Source of the DNA: Arthrobacter sp. NicSoilB8 | GTDB lineage: Bacteria > Actinomycetota > Actinomycetes > Actinomycetales > Micrococcaceae | Direction: 5' to 3' | Length of the DNA stretch: 64,000 nucleotides | Assembly (NCBI RefSeq): GCF_019977355.1 | Contig: NZ_AP024655.1 | Location: forward strand, 3,100,001-3,164,000 | Part shown: in pieces, positions 17,755 through 26,645 of the stretch | How positions within the stretch are numbered: the stretch's first letter is position 1 | How the letters are laid out: every line of letters begins with the position of its first letter | Position numbers and translations under genes: made by a program | Notes under the pieces: generated by a model | Told to the model about the DNA's origin: nothing | Seen by the model: the letters and a program-made list of their open reading frames with translations, nothing else | Database searches by the model: none

Positions 17755-18341
17755 TCAGTCTCGTCGCCGGACGTCACACCGGGTTCGGCGAACCACAGCC
17801 GGGTTTCGCCGTACTTCTTCTCCGCAAACCGTTCCATGCCCTCGGGCCAGGCCGGCTCGGGGGTCCGGGATGAGCGTTCCACCACCACCACGGCGCCCTC
17901 GTCCAGGTGCGGCGCCAGCTTGGCGAGCACGGCGGCGAGAGCAGGCTCGTCCAGGGGATAGGGCGGGTCCAGGAACACCAGGTCCCAGAGCACAGCATCG
18001 GCGGTCCGTTCCAGGAACGACTCGACCTTGGAGCGGTGCACGGAGACCACCTTGCGGCCTGCCACGGTGTTGACCAGGTCCGCGTTCTTCTGGCAGACGG
18101 CGCTGGCCTTGGCATCGAATTCGACCAGGTCCACGGAGCCGGCGCCGCGGCTGCCGCTCTCCACGCCCAGCGAGCCCGATCCCGCATACAGGTCCAGGAC
18201 CCGGGCGCCGGCAATGACATTGAAGGCGTCGAGCCGGGAGAACAGCGCCTCCTTGACGCGGTCCGTCGTGGGCCGCGTCAGGTTTCCCGGGACGGACGTC
18301 AGCGGGCTGCCGCCGGCGGCGCCGGCAATGATCCGGCTCAT
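17751..18341 (-). CDS. rsmD: 16S rRNA (guanine(966)-N(2))-methyltransferase RsmD
   Basis: Methylates G966 of 16S rRNA (E. coli numbering). The 196-aa protein starts MSRIIAGAAGG, has the conserved TRPTTDRVKEALFSRL segment near residue 23, SAM motif DLYAGSGSLGVE and catalytic DPPY in FLDPPYPL. This matches RsmD at its normal length. It starts 24 bp past the recG stop and is the last gene of thiL-DAK2-recG-rsmD, the usual actinobacterial order. Confidence 0.95.
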   Translation of the reverse strand: MSRIIAGAAGGSPLTSVPGNLTRPTTDRVKEALFSRLDAFNVIAGARVLDLYAGSGSLGVESGSRGAGSVDLVEFDAKASAVCQKNADLVNTVAGRKVVSVHRSKVESFLERTADAVLWDLVFLDPPYPLDEPALAAVLAKLAPHLDEGAVVVVERSSRTPEPAWPEGMERFAEKKYGETRLWFAEPGVTSGDETD

Positions 18342-18365
18342 TGCGGATGCCTTTGATGCGTGGTC

Positions 18366-20615
18366 CTAGCCGCGTTCAAGGAACGCCTCCTTCTCGGGGT
18401 TCAGGTATTCGTCGATCGCCGCGGCGAGGCCGGGGTGGGCCGCCAGTGCGGGGTCGGCGGCCACGATCCGCTGGGCGTCCTGCCGGGCCCGGGCAATCAC
18501 GTCCTCGTGCTCGAGCACGCGCAGCAGCTTCAGCGTGGAGCGCCCGCCGGACTGCGAGGCGCCCAGGATGTCGCCCTCCCGGCGGAGCTTGAGGTCCTCC
18601 TGGGACAGCTCGAAGCCGTCGGTGGTGGCTGCCACGGCGTCCAGCCGGCGCCGGCTCGGATGCCCCGGCTCCAGGGTGGTGACCAGCAGGCAGGTTCCGG
18701 GCAGCCCGCCGCGGCCCACCCGGCCGCGCAGCTGGTGGAGCTGGGAGATGCCAAAGCGGTCCGCGTCCAGGATCACCATGAGCGTGGCGTTGTGCACGTC
18801 CACGCCGACTTCGATCACGGTGGTGGAGACCAGCAGTTTGGTCTCGTTGGCTGTGAAGGCGGCCATGGTCTCGGACTTCAGGCCGGGGTCCTGCCGGCCG
18901 TGCAGCGGCGCGACGGATACCCCGGCGAGTGCCGGCTCGTCCAGGAGGTGCTCCACGATGCCGGTGACGGAGGCGAGCTCGCGCGCGCCGTTGTCGGCTT
19001 CCAGGTCCGCGGCGGACGGTTCTGCCTCGCCCGGGGTGAAGTCGCCGTCGTCGTCCGTGCCGATCTTCGGACACACCACGTAGACCTGGTGGCCGGCGTC
19101 GATCTCCTCCCGCGAGCGGGACCAGATGCGGCCGGCCCACGCAGGGTGCTCCGCGAGCCCCACCACGTGGGTGGAGATCGGCGCGCGGCCCGCGGGGAGC
19201 TCGTCCAGCACGGAGGTTTCAAGGTCGCCGAAAACGGTCATGGCCACGGTCCGGGGAATCGGCGTGGCGGTCATGACCAGCAGGTGCGGCGGCTTGCTGG
19301 CCTTGGCCCGGAGGGCGTCGCGCTGTTCGACGCCGAAGCGGTGCTGTTCGTCCACCACGATCAGCCCGAGGTCGTAGAAGGAGACGTTGTCGCTGAGCAG
19401 GGCGTGGGTGCCGATCACGATTCCGGCCGTCCCGGAGGCGGCGTCCAGCATGGCCTGCTTCCGGGCCGCGGTGGGCATGGAGCCGGTGAGGAGGGTGACC
19501 TGGACGGCGTCCGGGCCGAAGCCGCCGAGCAGCCCGTCCCGGGAGAGGGGTCCGAGCGTGCGCCGGATGGAGTCATAGTGCTGGGCGGCGAGGACTTCGG
19601 TGGGGGCGAGCAGGGCAGCCTGTCCCCCGGCGTCCACCACCTGCAGCATGGCGCGCAGGGCCACGATGGTCTTGCCGGAGCCCACCTCGCCCTGGAGCAG
19701 CCGGTTCATGGGCGAGTCCTGGGCGAGCTCCGCGGCGAGCGTCTTGCCGACGGCGGCCTGGCCGGCGGTCAGCGTGAACGGCAGCTGGCGGTCGAAGGCG
19801 GTCAGCAGCCCGTCCGGTGCCGGGCGCCGGGCTGTCGCTTCCTCGGCGGCCAACTGGGCGCGGCGGCGGGCCAGGGCCGACTGGAGCACCAGGGCTTCCT
19901 GGTAGCGGAAGCGGTCCCTGGCGCGCTGCCAGTCCGCCGGTGTTTGCGGGGCGTGGATCAGCCGGTAGGCGTCCGCGACCGGCAGGAACTTCTCCCGCGC
20001 AGCGATTTCCGTGGGCAGCGGATCACCGAGGGACTCGAGCTCCGCGGTGTCCAGCAGCGTCGAGATGACCTTCTGGATGGACCAGCTGGTGAGTTTCGCG
20101 GTCGCCGGGTACACCGGGATCGGCATGGCCGCGAGCTTCTCCGGGTCCATGCCCGGGGTGTCGGGGTCCTCGTCGAGCAACAGGAATTCGGGGTTGGTCA
20201 GGCCGAGCGATCCGCCGTAGCGCGTGACCTTGCCGGAAAACATCGCGCGCCGGCCCGGGTGGAGTTCGGCCTTCGCCCGGAAGCCGTTGAAGAAGCTGAC
20301 TTTCAGCGTGCCCGGAAGGCCGCCGCCCGTGCGCGCAGAAGCGGTCCCGGCGTCGTCGGAGATCACGACGTCGGTGAGGGAACCCCGCCGGGCGCGCATG
20401 GCCCGGGTGCTGCTGGAGACCACCCGGGCAATGAGGGTGACGTCCTCGTCCAGCGGGACCTCGCTGATGGGTGTGAGCTCGCCCCGGCTGAGGTAGCGGC
20501 GGGGGAAGTAGTTCAGCAGCTCACCAACAGTGGTGATGCCGAGATGTTTTTCGATGACGGCCGCGGAGCGCTTGCCAATGCGGCGTTCCAGGCCCAGTTC
20601 AAGTTCAGCGTGCAT
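18366..20615 (-). CDS. recG: ATP-dependent DNA helicase RecG
   Basis: Branch-migration helicase acting on stalled forks and Holliday junctions (749 aa). It has the N-terminal wedge/OB region (about 50-200), Walker A GEVGSGKT near residue 320, a DEQH box, TATPIPRT (motif III) and QLRGRVGRG (motif VI), ending with the conserved region around GDILGASQSG. The start is ATG at 20613-20615 with GACGG just upstream; the longer frame to 20669 adds a Pro-rich stretch overlapping the upstream gene. It overlaps the DAK2 gene by 11 nt. DEQH instead of DEAD/DEAH is normal for RecG. Confidence 0.95.
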   Translation of the reverse strand: MHAELELGLERRIGKRSAAVIEKHLGITTVGELLNYFPRRYLSRGELTPISEVPLDEDVTLIARVVSSSTRAMRARRGSLTDVVISDDAGTASARTGGGLPGTLKVSFFNGFRAKAELHPGRRAMFSGKVTRYGGSLGLTNPEFLLLDEDPDTPGMDPEKLAAMPIPVYPATAKLTSWSIQKVISTLLDTAELESLGDPLPTEIAAREKFLPVADAYRLIHAPQTPADWQRARDRFRYQEALVLQSALARRRAQLAAEEATARRPAPDGLLTAFDRQLPFTLTAGQAAVGKTLAAELAQDSPMNRLLQGEVGSGKTIVALRAMLQVVDAGGQAALLAPTEVLAAQHYDSIRRTLGPLSRDGLLGGFGPDAVQVTLLTGSMPTAARKQAMLDAASGTAGIVIGTHALLSDNVSFYDLGLIVVDEQHRFGVEQRDALRAKASKPPHLLVMTATPIPRTVAMTVFGDLETSVLDELPAGRAPISTHVVGLAEHPAWAGRIWSRSREEIDAGHQVYVVCPKIGTDDDGDFTPGEAEPSAADLEADNGARELASVTGIVEHLLDEPALAGVSVAPLHGRQDPGLKSETMAAFTANETKLLVSTTVIEVGVDVHNATLMVILDADRFGISQLHQLRGRVGRGGLPGTCLLVTTLEPGHPSRRRLDAVAATTDGFELSQEDLKLRREGDILGASQSGGRSTLKLLRVLEHEDVIARARQDAQRIVAADPALAAHPGLAAAIDEYLNPEKEAFLERG

Positions 20616-21828
20616 ATCCGTCGGGGTTTCGGGGTTCGGCGGCGGGTGCCGGAGCAACGGTGGCGGCAACGGTGGCGGCGACGGCGGCCGCGGCAGTTGC
20701 GGCCTCGGTGTCCGGATCGCGCGGCAGTGCGAGCTCGCTCACGGAAATGTCCGTGGGCTCGCCCAGGGAACGGATCAGTGCGACGGCCGGTGCGGCATCC
20801 AGGACGTGGACGTGGACACGCCAGCGGTACTGTCCGGCGGCATCGGCGGTGCCGCCGACCTGGCTCATGATCACGGAGTCGCCCATTTCGTCGAGCCGCT
20901 GCCGCATCATGGCGGCGTCCAGCGGGGACAGCGAGATGGTGCACATGACTTCGACGCCCTCATCGCGCGGCATGCCGACGTGGATGTGCGGATCCTGGAC
21001 GTCGTAGCCGTGCAGCCCGTCCAGCAGTTCGCTCTGGAGCTCTTCGCCCAGCACGGCGGACCGGAGGCAGTCCAGGATCAGGAGCATGCCCACGCCGCCG
21101 GCGTCCACCACGTGGGCGGCGTGCAGGGCCTCGAGCTGGTCCTCCGTGCGCACCACGGCGGCCAGGGCGGCCTCGACGGCGGCATCCAGGGCCAGGCCCA
21201 GGGTCTGGTTGCTGTCATCGCCGTCGTGCGCGGAGTCCACGGCGGCCGCCGCGCGGGCGGCGGCTTCCATGACGGACAGCATGGTGCCGGGCACGGGATC
21301 GCTCAGCGCGGACCAGGCCCGGATCTGGGCCCGGTTCAGGGCCGCGGCCAGCAGGGGCGAGCTGATCCGGGTGTGTCCGGCCAGCGGTTCGGCGGCGGCG
21401 CAGAGGAACACGGCAAACAGTGTTCCCGAATTGCCGCGGGCCTGTTCCATGGCGGCCTGGCCGGCCAGCGCCAGGACGGCGCCGACGTCATGCTGGGCGG
21501 GGTCCGGTGCGGCGACCGCGTGCTGTGTCGTGTGCTGGGTAGTGTGCTGTGTCGCGTGCTGCGCGGTGTCCGCGGAGGAGTGTCCCGCGCTGTGCGGGGA
21601 CCGGCGCAAGGATGTGTCCGTGCCGGCGCGGCCGCCGACGGCGTCCGTTCCGTGCGCGGCGTGGGCTGCGGCCCGGGCGGTCAGGTAGAGGTTGGTGCCG
21701 GTGTCGCCGTCGGCCACCGGAAAGATGTTGATGGCGTTCAGGCGGTCGCTGTGGTTTCCGAGCGTGGTTTCCGCCTTGACCAACCACCGCTTCATCGCTT
21801 GCGCGTTGGCGGCAATTTTAGTCTGCAA
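20605..21828 (-). CDS. DAK2/DhaL-domain kinase (FakA-like), short C-terminus
   Basis: Related to fatty-acid kinase FakA (YloV), which phosphorylates FakB-bound fatty acids. The N-terminal DhaL domain is clear: INIFPVADGDTGTNL carries the metal/ATP-binding Asp residues, and RGNSGT and HVVDAGGVG are the other DAK2 signatures. The 407 aa are shorter than typical FakA (about 550), and the C-terminal domain that binds FakB appears reduced, ending in an Ala/Thr-rich tail. A His/Thr/Gln repeat (near residues 88-103) comes from a 12-nt minisatellite. The start is TTG at 21828 overlapping thiL, or ATG at 21795. It is always near recG in actinobacteria. Confidence 0.85.
   Translation of the reverse strand: MQTKIAANAQAMKRWLVKAETTLGNHSDRLNAINIFPVADGDTGTNLYLTARAAAHAAHGTDAVGGRAGTDTSLRRSPHSAGHSSADTAQHATQHTTQHTTQHAVAAPDPAQHDVGAVLALAGQAAMEQARGNSGTLFAVFLCAAAEPLAGHTRISSPLLAAALNRAQIRAWSALSDPVPGTMLSVMEAAARAAAAVDSAHDGDDSNQTLGLALDAAVEAALAAVVRTEDQLEALHAAHVVDAGGVGMLLILDCLRSAVLGEELQSELLDGLHGYDVQDPHIHVGMPRDEGVEVMCTISLSPLDAAMMRQRLDEMGDSVIMSQVGGTADAAGQYRWRVHVHVLDAAPAVALIRSLGEPTDISVSELALPRDPDTEAATAAAAVAATVAATVAPAPAAEPRNPDGYAR
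21520..21567. repeat. 12-nt tandem repeat x4 in the DAK2 gene
   Basis: Four 12-nt units starting GTGCTG (21520-21531, 21532-21543, 21544-21555, 21556-21567) encode a T-Q-H-T type tetrapeptide ladder inserted in a variable loop of the kinase domain. Frame is kept. Confidence 0.85.
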
Positions 21829-22948
21829 AGTGATCCCATCCCACAGCGTCAGCGGGCCTGCCCGCGATCTTTACTCCCGTGCTTTCCGATGGTGCAGGGG
21901 CCTCTACCGAGCCTATCGCAGTGAAACCGGCAGGGAGCTGAAGCCCCGGGGGGAATGTGGCCAGCAGCCCGTGGTCTTCGCCGCCGCCGAGCACCCAGGA
22001 CATCGGGTCTGCCCCCAGGAGCTCCGAGGCCGGCAGCAGCGGAACAACCAGCTCCTTCAGGGCCGCGGCGTCCAGGTTCAGCACCGCGTGGCTGGCCGCC
22101 GCCATCCGGTTACCGTCCCGGACCAGGCCGTCCGAGATGTCCATCAGGGCGGACGCGCCCGATTCACGGGCCACGGGGCCGGCGGCGAGCGGCGGCTGCG
22201 GCCTGCACTGGGTGTCCATGAGGGCCCGCTGCCCGGCGCTCAGGTCCCCCACGCGAATGTCCGACTCCAGCAGTGCCAGCCCGGCGGCGGCCCGGCCCAC
22301 CGTTCCCGCCAGTGCCACGGTGTCCCCGGGCCGGGCTCCGGAACGCAGCACGGGTTCCCGGCCGTCAAGGGTGCCCAGGATCGCCACGCTGACGGCCAGT
22401 TCGCGGCCGCGGCCGAGGTCGCCGCCGGCCACCGTGCAGCCTGCGGCGCCCAGGCCCCTGATTCCGGCCATGAGGCCGTCCGCGAAATCCTCCACCCAGG
22501 AGACAAGGGTTTCCGGCGGCATGGTCAGGCTCACCACAAGGGAGGTGGCCCGGGCCCCCATGGCATTGATGTCGCTGAGGTTTTGTGCGGCAGCCTTCCA
22601 GCCGACGTCGTACCCGCTGGTCCGGTAGCCGTTGTTCCACTCGAGCCGGAAGTCCTGGTCCGCCACCTGGGTGTCGATGCTGACCACTGTCCGCCCGTCC
22701 GGCGCCGCGACGATCGCGGCGTCGTCGCCCGGGCCCAGCAGCAAGGACGTCGCCGCCCCCGGGCCACCGGCGGGCTCCGGGGCAATGAGCCGCGGGAAGA
22801 TGCAGGCCAGCAGCTGGGATTCCGAGAGCCGGCCCACGGTCAGTGCGGCGTCCGCCGGCAGGGGTTCGGACACAGAAGACTCGGGCACAGGAGTCTCGGA
22901 CACAGGAGTCTCGGACACAGGAGTCTCGGATTCAGCAGTTTCAGGCAC
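21818..22948 (-). CDS. thiL: Thiamine-monophosphate kinase with a repetitive N-terminal extension
   Basis: Last step of thiamine diphosphate synthesis: ATP + TMP to TPP. AIR-synthase/PurM-like kinase (376 aa). LGPGDDAAIV, NDINAMG-type SDINAMGA, DISDGL and GGEDHGLL are the ThiL motifs. The N-terminus carries about 30 extra residues made of S-E-T-P-V repeats before the usual start region (SESQLLACIFPRL). The GTG at 22948 has no clear RBS, so translation may begin further inside, but no better start is visible before the fold. It overlaps the downstream DAK2 gene by 11 nt and probably leads the thiL-DAK2-recG-rsmD unit. Confidence 0.92.
   Translation of the reverse strand: MPETAESETPVSETPVSETPVPESSVSEPLPADAALTVGRLSESQLLACIFPRLIAPEPAGGPGAATSLLLGPGDDAAIVAAPDGRTVVSIDTQVADQDFRLEWNNGYRTSGYDVGWKAAAQNLSDINAMGARATSLVVSLTMPPETLVSWVEDFADGLMAGIRGLGAAGCTVAGGDLGRGRELAVSVAILGTLDGREPVLRSGARPGDTVALAGTVGRAAAGLALLESDIRVGDLSAGQRALMDTQCRPQPPLAAGPVARESGASALMDISDGLVRDGNRMAAASHAVLNLDAAALKELVVPLLPASELLGADPMSWVLGGGEDHGLLATFPPGLQLPAGFTAIGSVEAPAPSESTGVKIAGRPADAVGWDHFAD
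22866..22940. repeat. 15-nt tandem repeat x5 in the thiL 5' end
   Basis: Five adjacent 15-nt units (consensus TCGGACACAGGAGTC; the copies at 22896-22910 and 22911-22925 are identical). On the minus strand they encode the S-E-T-P-V ladder. Confidence 0.9.
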
Positions 22949-22991
22949 AGAACTACGCTACCGCGCGGGACTGACGCCGCCGAACAGTGAG

Positions 22992-23023
22992 AGACTGCCG
23001 GACAGGGAGACTGCCGGACAGGG
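22992..23023. repeat. 16-nt direct repeat x2 upstream of thiL
   Basis: AGACTGCCGGACAGGG occurs twice back to back (22992-23007, 23008-23023), with a partial third copy. It lies in the 139-bp gap between the metalloprotease stop and thiL. The unit is not a multiple of three, unlike repeats inside genes. Confidence 0.85.
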
Positions 23024-23052
23024 AGACTGCCGAGAAGTGATGCCGCAGGACT

Positions 23053-23080
23053 GTGGCAGGGCCGGCATGGGCCCTGCCAC
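23053..23080 (-). terminator. Hairpin after the metalloprotease gene
   Basis: Perfect 10-bp stem GTGGCAGGGC (23053-23062) / GCCCTGCCAC (23071-23080) with an 8-nt loop, 7 bp past the stop codon. It has no T-run, so a tailless terminator is assumed. Confidence 0.55.
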
Positions 23081-23087
23081 GAGCACG

Positions 23088-25781
23088 CTAGAACGTGGTC
23101 TTCAGGCAGCCGAACTGGGTGTTGCCGGACGACATCCCGGCGACGCCCAGCCCCCACGCGCAGACGGTGTACACGCCGCGTTTCGTCACCGGAATGACAA
23201 TCCGGTAGCCGTGATTGCCGTTGATTTGCATGACCGAGTTGACGTCGGCCCTGTACCGGTTGGCCACATAGGCCGTGCCCTTCGTGGTCCCGTCGGGAGA
23301 CGTGACGTAGAGGTGGACGGGAATGTTCGCCCGCGTCATTCCCGGGTCCACTCCCCAGCCGCTGGCCACGAGCGCGGATCCGGTCCCGCCAAGCTGGACC
23401 TTGACGGACTCCAGGTACCCGATCGGCGCCGGCGTGGCCGCAACACTCACCGTCGAGCAGCCCAGGAGGCTGTTGCCCAGCGGGAAGACGCTGACGGCGA
23501 TGCCGTAGGCGCAGATCTTGTAGCTGCCCGGCGTCGTGACCGGCAGCGCCACGCGGTAGCCGTGGTTTCCGGTGGTTCCCATGACCTGGTTGACGTCCGC
23601 GCGGGACTGGTTGGCGGTATAGGCGGAGCTTTTGGTCACTCCCTTGGGATCAGTGACGTAAAGGTGCACCGGGATGGACGCGGCCGGGGTTCCGCGGTCC
23701 AGGGTCCACCCGGTGACCGTGATGGTTGCCGTCGGCGCGTCCGTCTTGACCACGGTGCTCTCCAGGAAACCGGACGGCGCCGGCGTTGCCTTCGGCGTCA
23801 CGGATTTGCAGCCCAGCAGGCTGTTGCCCTGGCTGAACGCAGTGACGGCTATGCCGTAGGCGCACACCTTGTACGCGCCGCTCGTTGTCACGGGGATGTC
23901 CCAGCCGAAGCCGTGGTTTCCTGTCACGGACATCACGGTGTTGACGTCGCTGCGGCTTTTGTTGGCGGTGATGGCTTTCGACGTCGTGTTGCCCGCCGGG
24001 TCCGTCACGTAGAGGTGCACCGGAATGGATGCGGCGGGCGTCCCCGGATCATAGCTCCAGCCCGTGGCCCGCAGCACCGTCACGCCGCTGGCCCTGGTGA
24101 GGGTCAGCGACTCGAGATACCCGGCCGTGGCCGGCGAGCCGGCAAGGGTCAGGGACCGGCAGCCCAGGTCCGCGGTCTCGGCACTGCCCAGGGCGTATAC
24201 GCAGACCTTGTATACACCGGCGGCGGTCAGGTCGAAGGACCGGGAGAACCCGTGGTTGCCCGTCACCTTCATGATGGTGTTGACGTCCGGGCGGGCCTGG
24301 TTGGCGGCCACGGCATAGCCCGTTGCGGTACCGCCGGGCGGAGTCACATAGATGTGGACCGTGGATGATTCGGAGGACTTGGCGGAGTCGTAGGCCCAGC
24401 CGGAGACGTTCAGCGTGGCCTTGGTACCGGAGCGGGTGATGGCCGCGGACTCGACGTAGCCCACGGCGGGTGCGCCGGGCGGTCGGATGGTCACGGCGGC
24501 CGAGGTGTTGCTGACGGAATCGATGCTCACCTTGGTGCCGGCGTGCGTGGTGAACGTCTGCCCTGCCTGCCAGGCCTGGGTGTTGCTGTAGTAGCCGTTG
24601 AAGGCGGACCCGCGGGTGTCCGGCGGGAGCAGGATCGAGGAGTTGCCTCCGCCCTGCTGGGTGATCTTCACGCCGCGGTTTCCGGACTGCGCAATGACGG
24701 CGTCGTAGCCCACCGGAGCCCGGAGCTCCAGGTAGTAGACCTCACCGGACTTCGGGTCCGTGAACTTCGCGGCCCGGTTGGCGCCATCGCCGGCCCAGGG
24801 CGTCAGGGTCACCTGGCGGGGGCCGGACAGGGTGCCGAGGTTGGTGATCTCGTTGCCGTTGCCGAACCGGCCCATCTCCCACAGGCTCGCGCTGATTTCC
24901 GGCATGAGGTCCCAGTGCGAGATCCCCATCAGGTCCAGGTTGTCGCCGTAGGGCTTGATGCTGCAGGTGGGATCGGCGAATCCGGCGTAGGGTCCGGAGG
25001 CCACGTCCATGGCGCCGCTGCCGCACAGCAGGCTGTTGGCGTGGTCCATGCCCAGGGCGTGCCCGAACTCATGCGTCAGCACGGGAGTCGAGAGCCGGCT
25101 GTTCTGCGGCATCAGGATGCGCCCGCCGGTACTGCCGTTGCTGTAGGTCATGCCCGCGGTGCCGTTGCTCAGGTACGCGCCCGGGATGAAGATCACCAGC
25201 GCGGTGTAGGACTGCTGCGTCCAGCCCAGTTCTTGGGAGACGATGTCCACGATCTGCGACGGCGACTGGGTGGATTTGGCGGCGGACTTGTGCAGCAGGC
25301 GTGAGGAGCTCAGCGCAATGTCCACACGGCCCGCGGTGGCGTGGGCCCAGTAGCGGTTGGCCGCGCTGAGCGAGGCCTTCGCCGCGGCCATCGGCACTGC
25401 GGCGTCCGTCTCCGCCGCCGACTTGTCGGCCAGCTGCACCGTCACCAGGGTGGTCTTCAAGGTGCCCGCCAGCGGCGCGCTCACATACGTGTACTCGCTC
25501 TTCGCCTCGTTGACCGGCAGCTCGGGACGGACAAAGTCATCCACCTGCCCCTGAGGGTTCGGATCCGACACCCCTGGCACAGCGGCTGGCACAGCGGCTG
25601 GTACAGCGGCGGACACGGCACCGGCGGAAACGGCAGCCGCCGACGCAGAAACCCCCGCCAAGGCACCGGCGGACACCTGTCCGGCGGCCTGAACGTCAAC
25701 AGCGGCCACAGCGGTCTGCGGCAAGGTTGCTGCCAGCATCACGGCGGCAATCACGGTTGCCGCTATGTTTAGTTTTCGCAA
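23088..25781 (-). CDS. Secreted metzincin metalloprotease (M11/gametolysin-like) with four C-terminal repeats
   Basis: An 897-aa exported zinc protease. Signal peptide at residues 1-27 (basic MRKLN, hydrophobic core, AVA-A), then an Ala/Val/Pro linker. The catalytic domain (about 95-350) has the full metzincin motif HEFGHALGMDH at 237-247 and a Met-turn DLMG at 283-286, preceded by the YGD segment typical of gametolysin-type M11 peptidases. From residue 441 to the end come four repeats of about 110 residues, each with G-(Y/F)-(L/V)-E-S, VH-(L/I)-YVT and DVN-x-(V/I)-M-x3-GNHG-(Y/F) signatures; they are probably beta-sandwich binding or wall-attachment modules. The start is TTG at 25781. Substrate unknown. 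Confidence 0.9.
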   Translation of the reverse strand: MRKLNIAATVIAAVMLAATLPQTAVAAVDVQAAGQVSAGALAGVSASAAAVSAGAVSAAVPAAVPAAVPGVSDPNPQGQVDDFVRPELPVNEAKSEYTYVSAPLAGTLKTTLVTVQLADKSAAETDAAVPMAAAKASLSAANRYWAHATAGRVDIALSSSRLLHKSAAKSTQSPSQIVDIVSQELGWTQQSYTALVIFIPGAYLSNGTAGMTYSNGSTGGRILMPQNSRLSTPVLTHEFGHALGMDHANSLLCGSGAMDVASGPYAGFADPTCSIKPYGDNLDLMGISHWDLMPEISASLWEMGRFGNGNEITNLGTLSGPRQVTLTPWAGDGANRAAKFTDPKSGEVYYLELRAPVGYDAVIAQSGNRGVKITQQGGGNSSILLPPDTRGSAFNGYYSNTQAWQAGQTFTTHAGTKVSIDSVSNTSAAVTIRPPGAPAVGYVESAAITRSGTKATLNVSGWAYDSAKSSESSTVHIYVTPPGGTATGYAVAANQARPDVNTIMKVTGNHGFSRSFDLTAAGVYKVCVYALGSAETADLGCRSLTLAGSPATAGYLESLTLTRASGVTVLRATGWSYDPGTPAASIPVHLYVTDPAGNTTSKAITANKSRSDVNTVMSVTGNHGFGWDIPVTTSGAYKVCAYGIAVTAFSQGNSLLGCKSVTPKATPAPSGFLESTVVKTDAPTATITVTGWTLDRGTPAASIPVHLYVTDPKGVTKSSAYTANQSRADVNQVMGTTGNHGYRVALPVTTPGSYKICAYGIAVSVFPLGNSLLGCSTVSVAATPAPIGYLESVKVQLGGTGSALVASGWGVDPGMTRANIPVHLYVTSPDGTTKGTAYVANRYRADVNSVMQINGNHGYRIVIPVTKRGVYTVCAWGLGVAGMSSGNTQFGCLKTTF
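23091..24461 (-). repeat. Four protein-level repeats of about 110 residues
   Basis: Residues 441-896 of the metalloprotease are four tandem domains. Repeats 2, 3 and 4 are the most alike (all share IPVHLYVT and GNSLLGC or GNTQFGC ends with a Cys pair); repeat 1 is more diverged. Each has two Cys, which may form a disulfide. Confidence 0.85.
25576..25611. repeat. 12-nt tandem repeat x3 in the metalloprotease linker
   Basis: GGCACAGCGGCT occurs twice (25576-25587, 25588-25599) and once diverged, encoding the A-V-P-A linker between signal peptide and protease domain. Confidence 0.8.
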
Positions 25782-25847
25782 GATTGCTCGCTTAGGGGTG
25801 AGACCGCAGGTGGAGACCTGGTGGTGGGAGCGACGTAAGGTGCCTAT

Positions 25848-25875
25848 AGCATAAACGCCAATTCACTTCTGTCAC
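25848..25875 (-). promoter_or_regulatory. Possible promoter of the metalloprotease gene
   Basis: In a conspicuously AT-richer stretch (about 25840-25930), GTGACA (25870-25875) and TATGCT (25848-25853) on the minus strand are 16 nt apart. Transcription would start near 25841, 60 nt before the TTG start. The same 209-bp region must also serve the divergent DUF218 gene. Confidence 0.4.
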
Positions 25876-25990
25876 CCCACTAACTTTGATCTCCAAAATC
25901 ACAACTGCATCACGCCTTTTCTTTTCAAGCTTTTGCGCAGCGCGGACGCACCATTTCGCCACCTGAACACCGCGTGCCAAACTCTTAGCC

Positions 25991-26578
25991 GTGCCTTCTT
26001 CCGTCACCGCGGTGAATACCGCCACCCGCAGGGTGCTCGCCTTCGCCGTCGGAGGCCTCATGCTGTGGCTGATCATTGCCCTTCAACTGTTCGTGAACGT
26101 GGATCCGCTCAGCGTGCACCGGACGGACGCTGTCATCATGCTGGGCGGTGCGGCCTCCGAGCGCCTGCCGGTGGCCCGTCAGATCCAGTCCGAGTTCCAC
26201 GTTCCGGTTCTGGTGCTCTCGCACACCGACACGTTCGGCAACCGCGTCGCCGATGAGGCCTGCAATTCAGCGGCCTTCCCCAACCCCGCGGTGATCTGTT
26301 TCAGGCCCCCGGACCTGGACACACGGGGGGAAGCACGGGCAATCTCGCGGCTGATCCAGGCCAACGGCTGGAAGTCAGTCACGGTGGTGACCTCCAGTTA
26401 CCACGTCACCCGTGCCGGGCGCCTGATCGGCCAGTGCACGACGGCGGACGTACAGATGGTTGCCTCGCACCCTGACCTGGATCTGGGCCAGTGGATCCGG
26501 CGGTTCGTGATCGAAACCGGGGGCCTGCTGGACGTTTCCCTCAGGCCTGAATGCGCCAATCACGGTGCGGAAATGTAA
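25991..26578 (+). CDS. DUF218 (YdcF/ElyC/SanA-like) membrane protein
   Basis: A 195-aa protein with one N-terminal membrane helix (about 15-32) and a DUF218 domain. VIMLGG near residue 47 and the SSYH-TRA segment near residue 138 are the DUF218 hallmarks. Family members (SanA, ElyC) affect envelope integrity and envelope polysaccharide metabolism in other bacteria; the reaction is not known. GTG at 25991 is the start. Placement at the edge of a surface-polysaccharide region fits an envelope role. Confidence 0.82.
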   Translation: MPSSVTAVNTATRRVLAFAVGGLMLWLIIALQLFVNVDPLSVHRTDAVIMLGGAASERLPVARQIQSEFHVPVLVLSHTDTFGNRVADEACNSAAFPNPAVICFRPPDLDTRGEARAISRLIQANGWKSVTVVTSSYHVTRAGRLIGQCTTADVQMVASHPDLDLGQWIRRFVIETGGLLDVSLRPECANHGAEM

Positions 26579-26645
26579 CAATTGAACCTCATCCGGTTGA
26601 ACTGGTCAGCCGGTTCGGGCATCTGACCGAGGCGAGGAGGACACG

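Noticed and set aside
22949..23087. TPP riboswitch before thiL
   Set aside because: The gap is filled by a 16-nt repeat and a terminator hairpin; no THI-box motif (CTGAGA ... ACCTGA) is seen.
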